64,000 nucleotides of DNA from Gymnothorax reevesii (lineage: Eukaryota; Chordata; Actinopteri; Anguilliformes; Muraenidae). The stretch lies in contig CM056576.1 of the NCBI GenBank assembly GCA_029721435.1, positions 72,433,876 through 72,497,875 on the forward strand, in the 5' to 3' direction. The notes beneath the pieces were generated by a model. It was not told the origin of the DNA, did not search any database, and saw nothing but the letters and a program-made list of their open reading frames with translations. A program made the position numbers and the translations under genes. This document shows positions 32,413 through 44,053 of this stretch, one piece after another (the stretch's first letter is position 1; the number at the start of each line of letters is the position of its first letter).

Positions 32413-33246
32413 TATACTCCGAGGCAATGAAAACGCAACATTCTAAATTTTGGTTTATTTTTGCTCAGGACCCGAGTGGTCCAATTCGAGTTCTTAAGTG
32501 ACCATTGGGGTCACAATGTGTACCTTGGTACACATGAATGATCATCATGTAACTCAACAGTGGGAGTTGGACTCTCATCAGTCCATATTGAGTACAACAT
32601 ATGGGATCAGGAGTTGCGGTTGAAATGAAGGAAGGGTTGTCTTCACTATATAAAGGCTGTGAGTGAGTTTACAAATCAAATTGTACAAAAACAATGTACA
32701 ATAATAAGGACAATGACAAAAAGGCAGAGCTAAACCGTTAGAATTCATTCATGTCCATGTTCTGGCTTGTCAAAATGATGATTTTTGTTTATGGTTAATT
32801 CATTCACAATGGTGAAAGGGCCTAACATTAGTCATTTAGTTGTGATTTTATGCCTATCTGATGTAGGCTGTGATTTTGTACTGGAGTAACCTACAAATTC
32901 ACTGTTACCATCTATTGATTTAAAGGTTCACTCAGAAAATTTTTAGGCAATTTTTTGAAGAAATTGATCATATGTAGCAAATTAATATGCATCACACATT
33001 TGTAAATGCTTTCTATAACTTTGAATCATTATTTGAAAACTAAGATTTGGCTGGTTTGTACAGTCCTAAGCCCAACCCCTCAAAAAAGTGGTTGCACATG
33101 GTCCTTGTAGTCATATGCCCTGTGACGTGTGAAAAGTAAGTTGCAATCATTCCCAGCTGATCGACCAGTGGTTTGTTCTATACTGATCATTGATTTCGCC
33201 TTGATCAATCCTTGATTTTGTTGACTTTGAGATAACATTCATCAAC
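32413..33246. other. Intronic stretch with possible left end of the THAP element
   Basis: Mostly featureless. 33122-33150 (tgacgtgtgaaaagtaagtt) has an inverted counterpart at 34825-34850 (aacttacttttcatacgtgg), so the two may flank one element containing the THAP remnant. Confidence 0.45.
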
Positions 33247-34700
33247 ATGCCAAATAGGTGTGTAGTGGTAGGCTGTAACAAGACTCCAAACGATGGTATG
33301 AGTTTACATCATTTCCCAGAAAAAGAGATGACAAGTCTCACGCATTCGGTAGAGTCTTTCGCCTCTTAGTGGCATTCACCTTCCTGTGCCGTAGTTCGCA
33401 ATTTTCCAATCAGCGCACACTGGAGAAATTCAGTGGCAGAATTTAAGTCATTGTGCATTAAGTTAATCAGTTTCACATGCATCACGGCGGATTTCCCCAC
33501 TAGTGCCTCGGAAATCGATTATGACTCTGGAATTCTCACGCTTGTCTTTACTGAGAGATTGAAAGCAATGGAACTGCAATAAAGAGGTTTCAGACAGTGC
33601 GTAGCCAGAAATGGGAATTGGGGTGGCACAGACACATCCCTTTATGACAATTAGGATAGTCCTGGCTAGTTCTCAATATTTTTTCTTTATTGGCTAATAA
33701 TAATAATAATCATGGGCTAAAATCAGCAGAACTGAGAATTGGGGTGGACAAAACATCCGTTTTAAACAATTATTAGTCCTGACCTGTTCTCAGTCATTTT
33801 CATGATTAACAAAAGGTTCACTCCCAGAGCACTGCACACTTAACAGGTGCTGCTTGTTCTCCCGGATTAGTTAGGATGACAATCATTCATCCTTCGGAAT
33901 TTAGCCCACGATTTCATTGCTGTTAGATTGCATATGGAGAGAAACCGCGTCTTCAGTTGCCAATCACAATTCCGGAGTCATAATCGTTTTCCATGTTGCT
34001 TGTGGAGAGGTCCCCCTTTACGCATGTGAAACAGAAACTTCAATGCACAAGGATTTTAATTCCGCTTGAGAATCTCATTAATAAGCTTTCATTGAGTAAT
34101 TGCTGACTATGGTGAATAAGCCTAAAAAATGCGTTGGACCTACGTCGAATGCATGAGATTAGGCATCTCTGAGATCCGTTCTCGTGCTTACTCCCCTCTT
34201 GCTCAGCTGTTATCCCGCCGGGTCCAGCCCATGGCCCAGGCCCGCTGTACAGCTTCGGTGTGAAGACGAGCTGACAAGTGAGTTTGTGTTTACGTTGCTT
34301 TGTTAGTTACTAGTATCATTGATCTTTGTTGTTGTTGATGATGACATTCAAATTTTGCATTTGTGTTTGTTTCTGAAACACTGGCCATATCGTGATCCTA
34401 GTCACCGGGGACTACTAGGACTTCGGTACGGCACATATCCGAAAGCGAAACCCAAACATAAACACAAGCGACCGGTCCATGCGAGTATGAAGTTGTAATA
34501 CAGTCGCTTACTATGTTTGAGGTCCAAAATTAGCATTCATTTTGTGTAGTATACAGTGCAAGAACGCGTAAAACTATTGTATACGCGTTATCAACCATTG
34601 CAAAGTTTTCATTTTGCAATCCCAATTGAGATCAGAGCTTTGTTCGCAGAAAAGTTAAAAACCCACAAAATCTGGACAGTTTGTGTAAATCATTTCATTG
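33247..34700 (+). pseudogene. THAP-domain remnant split into two parts
   Basis: ATG at 33247 begins MPNRCVVVGCNKTPNDGM, followed by SLHHFPEK. This is the C-x4-C half of a THAP zinc-binding DNA-binding domain, with the initiator methionine directly before it as in most THAP proteins. About 1.3 kb further, at 34652-34696, the frame KIWTVCVNHF supplies the matching C-x2-H-F half. Between them lies a foldback element (33331-34165) and possibly an intron. THAP domains occur in P-element and Kolobok transposases and in host regulators. Inverted flanks and lack of further exons favour a transposon origin. No catalytic domain was identified. Confidence 0.6.
33331..34165. mobile_element. Foldback element interrupting the THAP remnant
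   Basis: tctcacgcattcg at the left pairs with cgaatgcatgagatta at the right. Inside, atcagtttcacatgcatcac pairs with tacgcatgtgaaacag, and gattatgactctggaatt with aattccggagtcataatcg. The same sequence family forms the smaller palindrome at 41850-42170. Confidence 0.65.
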
Positions 34701-35845
34701 GGTATGTAGAAGATGTATCGATAAGAATATTCATCCCAAATACAATCACTATAACTTGCCTTTCTTTCACAAATTGGCTGATGAAATGAGGAATGAAACA
34801 AGTCATTTTCTGCACTAGCTCTGGTGCAACTTACTTTTCATACGTGGCAGCCGATTAGCGATCGCTCGCGAGTTTTAAGGAGAGGTCTCAAAGTGTCTAG
34901 TTTCTTCCTTTATTTGCCAATATGACATACAATTACGAAAGTTAAATGCTGGATTCGTGAATTACAGGCAATACATGTCCACACAGTTTATTTTTTTCTA
35001 ACATAGTAGATCTTTCAAAAACGTATCTAGTTGATAACGGCGTGGCGTAAATGGATGAGTGGACTGTGTCACTGGAATGGTGGCAGTGCCCTCAAACAGT
35101 TGTATCGCAGTCAAAATCCAGAAACTCTGAAGACACATGTACACGCAATTATACAGCGCGTGTACACATTTAGATTTTTTGTACACGTTCTGACCCCTAG
35201 TACAGCCCATATTAAAGGTACAGAGCCGTAAAGTTGTCCATGGCCTTGCCACTTGACCTTTCCAGTCAATGCATCCAAAATGCTTTGTTTTCTGCCAGCT
35301 TTTGTCAAATGTTTGGTCTGCGATGTAATAATCAGATGCAACATGAACAAGCTGAAAGGGGGCATATCCCTCCCTATCATGGCGTACACGGACATGCTTC
35401 AGCCCGTAAGTCAAATTCCGGTTAGCAGCTTGCTAGTGCTTAGGTCTATTGCATGCGCTTAATGACATTGAATGATCGCAATATAATCATATAAATCAGC
35501 GCTTTTTGAACCTCTCCTGGAGCACAATTTCTTCTGCACATTTTAGTCAGATGATCAGCTTGTTACCCCTGAAGATGCTTGATAATGAGCAAATCATTAG
35601 AATCATCTGTGCAACCGAATGTCTCTCAACCAGGGGTATTGCTGAAATTTTTTTTGCTTATTGCTGTACAACCACCACATGGCAGCTTCACAGTATTGAC
35701 CCATGGCATTACTGACAACAATTCGGCTAGACTTGAGAAACCGCAGATGATATTAACAAACAAGTAGATCAGAGGGATCTAATAGCTGCGACCTGGCCTA
35801 GCATCCGTCACGTGGCCTAGTGTCCATGACTGGTGGTTTCTTGTA
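34170..35845. other. Unclassified segment after the THAP remnant
   Basis: Overlapping open frames of 60-140 codons exist on both strands between 34998 and 35720, but none shows a domain that can be named. The minus-strand frame 34998-35414 is the longest. It may be the decayed body of the THAP-bearing transposon. Confidence 0.35.
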
Positions 35846-35849
35846 CAAG

Positions 35850-36480
35850 TGTGACCTCGAAAATTGGCAAATTACCTTGAAAATCAATAGGGAACCCTTC
35901 CTCTGTACCAAGAAGCTTGTTGTAAGATTTAATAGCCATCCATCGAGTTAAACTCGAGTTACGGTGCGAAGACTGTGAAATCGGGGCAAAATCGACACTT
36001 TTTTGACCGGTGTGACCTTGGGATTCGACAGATGACCTTGAAAATCAATAGGTAACTCTCCTCTATACCAAGAAACTTGTTCAAAGATTTCATAGCCATT
36101 CATTGAATTAAGCTTGAGTTACGGTGCGAAAACCGTCAAATCGGGCAAAATTGACACTTTTTTTTACGTGTGTGACCTTGGGATTTGACGGATGACCTTG
36201 AAAAACAATACGGAACACCTCCTCTATGCCAAGAAGCTATTTCCAAAATTTCATAGCGATCCATGAATTCTAACTGGAGTTATAGCGCGAAAACCCGAAA
36301 ACGAGGTCGTGACCTCTGTGAACTTGACCTTTGACCTCGACCTTGTGCATGGACATCACTTTGGTGAAGGTCAATAACTCCTGAAAATTTCATGATGATA
36401 CGACGACAGACACATGGTGAAAAAGGTGTCACAGACGGACAGAAGCGTTCATAGAGCTGCTTGGTCGCAGCTAAAAAAAT
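35850..36480 (+). repeat. ~160 bp tandem repeats followed by GACGGACAGA and a hairpin
   Basis: Three units start near 35850, 36010 and 36171 (gtgaccttgggattcgacag, ttgaaaatcaatag, gagttacggtgcgaa). Then comes a segment rich in tgacctttgacctcgacct, then cacagacggacagaag. The hairpin tagagctgc / gcagcta is at 36452-36473 and aaaaaaatc follows. Lies in a ubxn2a intron. Confidence 0.8.
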
Positions 36481-36825
36481 CAAGCCAAGAAAAAGTGCAC
36501 AAAGAATTACTACCGGCTTCTACGCTCGGTATCGTATGGCAGTATCTGCAACCATGCACGCTGAAGTAACCCTCCGGAGCTCTGCAAGACCGCAACCACC
36601 TCGGCCACCAAATTATCCCATAAACATCAGAAATGGGGCGTGACTGCAACATCAGGGCGTTTTTTGCATTGACAATTGCTCAAATTGAATGACTAAGATC
36701 TGAAATTAGCAGAAAAAAAATCTGTAGACTGATCATGCCTTCTCAAAGTAGAAATTCAGGGAATCAATATACAGTCAGCAGTTGCTGTGACCAGTCATAA
36801 TTCCCAAAAGGATGGGGTTCGTTAC

Positions 36826-36940
36826 CTTGGCATCCACTGCAGGTACCCGGCCAATTCTTCCCACCTCATCCAGAAGGTCCTCCACTGAAAAACTGCGCCT
36901 CATGGGCACTTCTTCTTCGGCAGTCTCTGCCCTTTCGCCC
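36826..36940 (-). CDS. ubxn2a: UBX domain protein 2A, N-terminal exon
   Basis: 38 codons of acidic N-terminal sequence (AETAEEEVPMRRSFSVEDLL, then DEVGRIGRVPAVDAK) ending in phase 0 at the donor aag/gtaacg, which joins the VEIVVRLW exon exactly where UBXN2A proteins do. Acceptor atgctcag with a T-rich tract. One extra base at its start shows that an upstream coding exon ending with two bases of a codon exists. That exon, with the start codon and perhaps 15-25 residues, was not found. The in-frame methionine inside the exon could in principle serve as a start, but it lies within a normal internal exon. Confidence 0.85.
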
Positions 36941-37599
36941 CTGAGCATAAAAAACATCCAACAAACGACACTTTGATTTAAGGATGGGAAGGACACACAG
37001 TATTTGCACTACAACTTAATAGCACAGATTTCCCACAATAGGTCCACGACATCACTAGTTGGTAGTCTCCTGCCACGCTCAGTCTCCTCCTTTGTTTGAT
37101 GATTATCATGTAGAGCAAGAACTGAAGTGATGTTAAATCATAAACCATAACCATACATCAGTTACAGCACAAAATGCACAACAAAGTTGGTGTGAGGTCA
37201 CTGAGAAAATGTGGTTAAGAGAGTCATGAAAGTTTCACACTAAATGGATTGTTAATCCAGGCAGTCAAAAAATGTAAACATTTCAGCTTCATGTGAACAA
37301 AGACTTCGACCACTCTTCACAAATTTTAACCCAGTCAACACACTGCAGCTTCAGAAAAATCATAAAATATACCAGGCAATCAGATACCAGGACAACCACT
37401 ATGGATTTGAAATCAACCCAATATATAAGAAAACTTATTCAGGGCTTAAAAGGTGAACATTTGTAGCTAAGTTGATTGAAATGTACCAAGTGGCATGCAA
37501 GTAAAAACGTGTAGTCATACGTTTAGGTATGGGTAGTCATAGTGGATCTCACAAAGACCTGAAAATAACAAAACTCATTTAAGGCCAAAAATCGAGCCG
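36941..37599. other. Stretch upstream of the ubxn2a N-terminal exon
   Basis: No exon could be supported. A minus-strand frame near 37140-37020 is open for about 40 codons after an AG but lacks a donor. Confidence 0.4.
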
Positions 37600-38200
37600 A
37601 AAAATAAAAACAATTGGTCAGGCCATGAGACAAACTTGAGCATGAAGTGCTACCAAAATTTGACAAATGCAACTGGTGAAGAAATAAAAAATGTATCATC
37701 CAACATGGTCAGGGCCAAGAGATAAATGAATAAATCAAGAGTAATCCAAATGTGATCAGTGGAACGGGAAGAAGTCGAAGACGAATCAGCTAATCAGACA
37801 CCAGAGCCGCCATGTTGCCACACTGGATTTCGAATCAAACTGAAAAATGACAGCACTTAGTTAGGGCCATGAGACAATTACATCCACCACGTCTGATCCA
37901 CATCTGGTAACTGAAAATAGAGAAGTCTTCGAAAATGCGTTTGCCAGTCAGTAACCAAGGTTAACCATACAGGATTCTGAATAAAGCAGAAAAACAACGA
38001 CACTTGGTCAAGGCCATGAGGCAAATTTGAGCATCCATATCTGATCAATGGAACTGGTGAAGTGTAAAAAAAAAAAAGAAAAATAAAAAAAAAGTGTCAT
38101 CCAGTTAAAGGTTAGGGGGCCATATTGGACTTTAAATGAAACTGAAAAATAGCAACAGATGGGCAGGACCACGTAACAAACTAGACAGTCCAGTCAGCCG
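37600..38200 (+). repeat. Degenerate ~160-170 bp tandem repeats
   Basis: Four diverged units share ggtcagggccatgagacaaa, tctgatcaatggaactggtg and a gaaataaaaaatgt-type A-rich end. They run directly into the module at 38225. Confidence 0.6.
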
Positions 38201-38224
38201 CGACTGCAAGGGTGTAGCCCCCGA

Positions 38225-38785
38225 AAGCCCGCGTCTCCCCCTTTTTGGCCATTATTCGGCCAATACTGTAGTCATGGCAACCGAAATCGATCGGTGTCAT
38301 AAGTGAGGTGTAACGAATGTCCATACCAAATATGAAAGTAATCGGTCAAAAATCGCAGCTTGTACTGCATCCACAAGGAAATATCCATGTTTTGCCACTA
38401 ATTTTTGTATTATTCAGCTAATACCGTCGGCATAGCAACCAATATCGATAGTTGTGATAAGTGAAGTGTTACACACGTACATGGCAAATATGCTAGTAAT
38501 CGGTTAAAAATTGTAGCCTGTACCGCATCCTCAAGGAAATGTCTATGTTTTGCCACTAATTTGCGTGTGACTAGGGCAATACTGTCGCCATGGCAATCAA
38601 AAACGATGCGTCATAAGTGAAGTGTAACACATGTCCATACCATATATAAAAGTAAATCGATCAAAAATTACAGCCTGTAGAGCATCCGCAAAGTGTCGAC
38701 AAATGCAGGTGTGGCAGCAACGGCGGCGGAGACGACACGTGTGAATCCATAGTAGTCGCCCAACTTCATCCGGGGGCTACAATAA
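38225..38785 (+). repeat. Tandem-repeat module ending in a hairpin (copy 2 of the CAATAAG type)
   Basis: Three units of about 165 bp (ggccaatactgtagtcatgg, gaaagtaatcggtcaaaaat, catccacaaggaaatat), then a decayed gcaacggcggcggagacgac tract, the hairpin at 38753-38779 and caataag. It ends in the same manner as 15487-15874, which has two units. Confidence 0.8.
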
Positions 38786-38789
38786 GGTT

Positions 38790-39560
38790 TGGCAAACTCC
38801 ATGCACATGCTTCTGTGTCTTCTGGTTTGGTGGTTGTGGCCTGATGGTGCTTTTTGAAACCTGGTGAGTGCAAGATGCCACCAAGACCTGCGATTCCTTC
38901 GCAGAGATTCTTGGGGACTTTGTCACTTCTCTCAACATTCTCCTCAGTATCCTGAGGGGTAGAATGCAGTTGCGTCCTCTACCCCTGAGGTTTTAATCCG
39001 ATCCCCATCATTGGAATTTTTTAATTGTTGCCTGGACAGTGCTCAGTGGCAAAATCCATCATCTGTAAAAATTTTTGTAACCATTACCAGATTTATGAAG
39101 GTCAGTGACCATCTGCCTCTTTTGAACTGGCAGTTGTTTTGTTTTCGTAATGTTTTCGGACGGCAAAGCGTTTTTACATGAGTGTTACCTCATTTTTATA
39201 CTCTAGTGAAATAGGAAGTGATGTAATGGTTCAAAACAGTTCCTTAACACTTAGATAAAATTTAAATAAATCAGAATTTAATACCAGATTTTTAATTAAT
39301 TTTTGAAGATGCTATTTTCAATAATCTTTTACGGTGCCATTAATTGTGAAACCTTGCTTTGGAGGAAATAAATTTTTAATTAAATCAGAAATGATTTTGG
39401 TTGATTCCATTGGAACATTAATATTGTACAGTATTCCTCACACGTTATTTAGAGTTTCTCAATAAATACATATTTATAGAACTTTTTAAAGAATTGTTTG
39501 TGCATTGCCAGTCAGGGGTGCCAGTAATTTTCGAGCCCACTGCATTAAGGTCTTGAGCAT
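38790..39560. other. Probable decayed DNA transposon, not classified
   Basis: The right edge, near 39505, carries ggtgccagtaattttcgag, a phrase seen at termini of fish DNA elements. The left part (38810-39190) looks like reverse-strand coding text with many stops. No catalytic motif could be identified. Confidence 0.35.
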
Positions 39561-39825
39561 TCAGTAAATACACTTTGTCATTATGAATCAAGCAATCTTA
39601 AACAGGAATAGCGTGTAAACAATTATGCAGTTACAGGTCAAAGGCTCACTGCACGCCATTGAAAATCCTGTAGCACCAGCCTGACTGCTAGGGGGACATT
39701 GGGCTTTAGGATATTTATGCATTTGGATTCTCATTATTGAGCTAATAACAATAAGCACAGTTTTCAAAGTAGAATGAAAACTCAATCTAACCAGGATAAA
39801 AACTGAAGTCCAAAGCACACAAAGT

Positions 39826-40000
39826 ACCAGTCAAAAGTCTGGACATACCCACATTTTTGTTCAATACATGCTGAATAAAGAAACAAGCACCCTCCGTCTC
39901 AGGAAAAAAAAGAAAATCCAATTCTTAAATCAGTCAAACTAAACAGCATTTTAGTCATAATTTTCGATCTTAGTGCACAACTGCCAGTTTCTTCTCTCTT
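39826..40000. mobile_element. Left part of the gtaccagtcaaaagtctggacat element
   Basis: Shares its terminus and following ~60 bp with 23407-23480. The right end is not present. Confidence 0.6.
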
Positions 40001-40129
40001 TTGTACAAGTGACTGCCCTATTAGCCTTTTGGAGTTCGTAATATTTACCCAAAATTACTTCAGACCCATGGCCATGGCCAGACTTCATACTTCGTCAAGC
40101 ATTTTAACTCCATCTGAAGTAGCGACGAG

Positions 40130-40690
40130 CAAGTAGTAGTCATCCAAAGACTCGGCCGAAGGCATTTTAGCCACAACTGTACCCTTACAAATCAATGACG
40201 AGATCTTCACTACCCTCTGACACATTCATGCCATCTGCTTCATTAACAACATCCTCTACTTCAAGTGCACCCCTCGAACCATCTGAGAAGGCAACTTTTT
40301 TAAAAGCATTGACATATTCTCAATTTTCACAGGCACTGTAATCCTCAGTAATACAGGGAGTGCAGTAACATGACAATTCCCTTGATTTTACCACCACATC
40401 TATACCTACTGACATCAAGGAATAAAGTTTCCTAGTATTTGGGACTGTGCTGTACATACTGTCATTGCGTTTGCGATTCACTGAATAGAAATAAGAAAGT
40501 TTACATAAATTCCACAAGTGAAATGTACCGAAAAATTTTGGTGAAATCTTTCCACTCCACGAAAAGCCATCCAAAAGATGGCTTCTCCAGAGAGCATGGA
40601 ACTTAACTGACACCAATTGACAGCCGACTGACACCGATTGCCAATTAAGGGATTCCTGCCATGATTTTTAGGAACTACAAAGAGCAATGG
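40130..40690 (-). pseudogene. Decayed coding-like segment of unknown family
   Basis: The minus strand reads through several codon-like stretches: KSRELSCYCTPCITEDYSAC near 40390-40330, then AFKKVAFSDGSRGALEVEDV near 40310-40250, and SLDDYYLLVATSDGVKMLDE at about 40160-40100, with frame changes and a stop between them. Clustered cysteines (CYCTPC...C) suggest a zinc-binding tail. The family was not recognised. It may be a transposon protein. Confidence 0.35.
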
Positions 40691-41311
40691 GAATGTTTTT
40701 ATGCATTAGCTTACGGTTCAGTATATTTGTCCTCCACTTCCGCCACAAAAAATCCACCCCTGACTTTTTTTGCTTCATCAGCCGGTTACCGTAACATAAC
40801 AAACTGAAGGCAAATGTGTGTAATACCATCTGAAAGCAGAGATCCAAAGCTACAAAATGACACCTTTATTTTTTATTTATTTACTATATTTACTATTATA
40901 GCCCTGTTTTTGGGAATGAATTTTTAATCTTTTGGCTGTAAAAAAATTCAGGTGTGACAAATCCAGCTTTTTGGGTATCCACCTCATGACTGATGACCAA
41001 CAAGAAAACTATCCTCTCGACCATCCAAAGTACAGCTTTTGAGAAATCAGTCACCCTGCCCTATTATAATTGCCTGTCTTTCATTAGATTGAGACAACCG
41101 ATCATCTCGCCTCAGCCTCAGATTCAATTCGCCTAGTGATGATGCTAGGTACGCGTCCTGCGTCCCTGACGCATTAAAATCTGAAAGGACGCAGTAAACT
41201 CACTGTCCATGCGACCCATGGACGCACCTCATTTTCCCCCATGAGAAACGATACATTGTGAACAACAGCTCGTGTTTAAAATCACAGTAACTAGTAGGGC
41301 TGTCATGAATA

Positions 41312-41694
41312 TACCATAGTCGAATAGGCCTACATATCGATTTTCTAGCAATAAAACGAACCACCGAACGTGAAAACTAATTATCCAATATTTTAAAAAG
41401 TCACGTGAAGATAATTAACCCAGTGTCAGTGTGCAGTGTATAGCGGGTGGCTACAAACGCGCTACACTGCAAAGACGGCTCGCTGTCCTGAAACTGTTAC
41501 AGATTTGTGCCGGGCGTGCGCAGTGCATGCCGGTTTAACAGCCGGTCAGGAGCTGGAGTCACTCACACCTCGTTGATATTTTACGCGGTAATGATGGCGG
41601 AGAGGTCGACTTCACAAGAAAGCTCTGGTTCAAAAACAATAGCGGCTGGTGAACATGCGATAGGGGAAGCTCAAACCATCCCTTTAAAATAATG
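41312..41694 (+). mobile_element. 5' part of a hAT-like transposon
   Basis: Begins tagtagggctgtcatgaat, followed by alternating cgaatag / tatcgat text typical of hAT ends in fish. A CpG-rich leader and an open frame (41591-41692, MMAERSTSQESSGSK...) follow, ending in TAA with no further domain. The transposase core is absent. Confidence 0.45.
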
Positions 41695-41849
41695 TCATTA
41701 CCCATTTGCAACCATTAATTTAAATTACCATTTCAGAAACTCCGAAAACTCATCCTCAGGTGTGGTCAGTTTTCATTCGCATTCGCCGTGAGTTTTGAAT
41801 GGCATAGGCAATTTAAGCTCTTCTGCTCCAATCGACGCATGAGCCAGAG

Positions 41850-42170
41850 ATTCTTGCGCAGAACGGAAATCCTTGTGCGTGGAGGATGATCAGTTTCACG
41901 TGCATTACGGTGATTATGACTTCACACGCTTTTCTTTACTCAGGGCTTGGAAGCAATGTATTGGTTTTATTATTGTCCAAATTGTTTAAATTAAAGATCT
42001 GAAAAGTTTTTATGCAATTCCATTTCTTCCAACCCCTGAGTACAGAAAAGAGAAAGAAGTCCGGTGTCATAAGCACCGTAACGCATGTGAAACTGATAAA
42101 GCTTCACGCGCAAAGGACTTCAATTCCGCGCGACAATCTCTTACAAATGTGCTGATTGAATAATTGCTGA
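41850..42170. mobile_element. Palindromic MITE related to the foldback at 33331-34165
   Basis: gatcagtttcacgtgcatta on the left pairs with taacgcatgtgaaactgata on the right, and acacgcttttctttactcag with tgagtacagaaaagagaaag. Central loop ~60 bp. Confidence 0.65.
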
Positions 42171-43227
42171 CAACAGCAGGGGAACGTAAAACAGAGGCGG
42201 ATTTAGGCGCGAGCCCCCCCTCACTTCAAAGTGAAATTAAAATACCCTTCTCCATGAAAGAAAAAAACTTTAGTGTTGAGTTTTAAACGTTAAATGCATG
42301 ATACATCCTGATTGATGCTTTGATCATTTTCACAGTTCGTCTGTTTCTATTGGAATAGGACACAACACTGTTCGTCCATGAATACCCAGCACACACTCCA
42401 CCCTCTGCATTTCCATCACTTTTGGACAGGTTTTTCAAGATCAATGACGACCAGCGCTGTCGATTCCCGCGAACTGGCCATGCTGCAGTGTGGGCTGATA
42501 ACGAAAGTTCGCTATTCTGACAATAACAGAAGGGGGTGGGAGCATATTTAGGGTCATTTTTGTTTTGTTTCTAGCAGTTCTATTGGACACTGGAGGCATT
42601 CATATTAACTGACCTTTGAAAAAATAGTGCCGGTGGGGAAAAGCACTTTCTGGGCTGGTAGATTCAGAGTGCTGGTCCGGCCGACCAGCATCGGAAAAAC
42701 CCTGGTATGTGTGCTTGCTTGTAGGACTCCGAAGAAAAGGTTTAGAATTGTCTCTCTCATGGAAAAAAGGCATTTTTTAGGTTTGAAGAGGTTACTAGTG
42801 ATTATTGATGTCCAACTGCACCTATATTCATAAACTCATGCTGAACTCAACCAGAAAAATCATAAATTCATATTGAATTTCATACGTCAAAAGTTGACTT
42901 GAGTTAAAAACATGATTATTTTATGATTTGACAGTGCCCCATTTTGAGGGATCAGAGACTTCAGTGTTTGCCCCAGGTTGTTTGTTTTTTGGGGTGGGGG
43001 GTGGGCTGGGCTGGATGTGGGCAATTACAGAGCATTTGGTCCTGAACAAGCAGTTAAGAATCATATTTATGTGCTTGCATATTTTATTTTACAATACAGC
43101 ATTTTTGTGCTTACAAACTTTTTTCATTTATTCACTCAATCAATAAAAATAATAAAATTATTACTCATTCATTTAACCACCATATTCGGTCTCGTAGAAC
43201 CATGCAGAAGGGGGCCGCCAAGCTGAC
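42171..43227. other. Unannotated stretch
   Basis: Scattered short frames only. No domain or clear repeat could be supported. Confidence 0.45.
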
Positions 43228-43860
43228 ACGGAATTACATTCTCATTACATTTTGGGTTGTAACTCTACAACTAAATAAGATAAAATCAAGTATGATATAA
43301 TATTGAAGGTATTAACTTGTTCTTTAATATTATTAAGTGAAAATATATTTTTTGAGAAATTTTCATAGAAGAAACAAGCAAACACTACTCCGTCACAGAA
43401 TTACACAAAATTGACGTGGTTTTTTAAATGTTGTGTTTAACTATCCAGAAAGTGATGTTCCTATCATAGTTAAGTTATGAAACTTCAATATGTTCATATT
43501 TAAGGTGTTTTTTGTTAACACTAAGTTATAGAAACAAATAGTGACTTTAACCCTGCTTTAAGGGCAAGAAATTTCAAAAAGTCAATGTCACGGAATTACA
43601 AGAGGCAAATTGTCACGGAATGACAACAATAGTATTAATTAGTTTCAATGTATTTATTTCAATATATTACACATATATACAAAATTATTTACATTTTTAC
43701 AGTTTAGCAATATATTACAATGAGTTTTCCGCTTATAATGACCAATCATAATACATACTTAAAAAAATTTTTTTAATCTCCATGTCTACATTGGCTTGGC
43801 AGCCCCCAGAATATTTACTGAAACCAAGAAGAAATACACATTTTAGCCCACAAACTACAG
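43228..43860. repeat. Segment with recurrent gtcacggaatta motif
   Basis: gacacggaattaca (43226), gtcacagaattaca (43392), gtcacggaattaca (43588) and gtcacggaatgaca (43612) recur within 400 bp. Function unknown. It lies just upstream of the exon-like ORF at 43871. Confidence 0.45.
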
Positions 43861-43870
43861 CCAAAAACCA

Positions 43871-44053
43871 GTGCCTCTAAGAAAAAGGGGATATGATCAA
43901 ATATCAAAGGAAAGAGTCCTGGAGCATTTCAGCAATTCAGCAGATTTACAACAGGCCAATGGCTCTGTGAGTCAGGGTCAGACTGAACCCAGACGAGGGG
44001 GAGTGAGTAACGCCACACGAGCAGCGGTGAAATTGTGGAGAGGAAACACAGGG
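43871..44053 (+). other. Exon-like open frame with consensus donor
   Basis: About 60 codons (MPLRKRGYDQISKERVLEHF... ending AVKLWRGNTG) reach a gtaagt at 44053. Composition is protein-like: basic start, polar middle, RRGG and a short helix at the end. No domain was recognised and no downstream exon was found before the L1 insertion at 44270. It may be the first exon of a transposon gene or of an unknown host gene. Confidence 0.35.

Noticed and set aside
34998..35414. A 138-codon minus-strand open frame
   Set aside because: No domain is visible, overlapping frames on both strands are open over the same bases, and codon-like text is no better than on the opposite strand.
37020..37140. Upstream coding exon of ubxn2a
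   Set aside because: About 40 codons are open after an AG on the minus strand, but no donor in the required phase follows and the residues do not resemble the family N-terminus.
15487..38785. Helitron interpretation of the hairpin-ended modules
   Set aside because: A hairpin near the end fits, but no CTRR terminus follows it and no TC start could be found. The A-rich end is not a Helitron feature.
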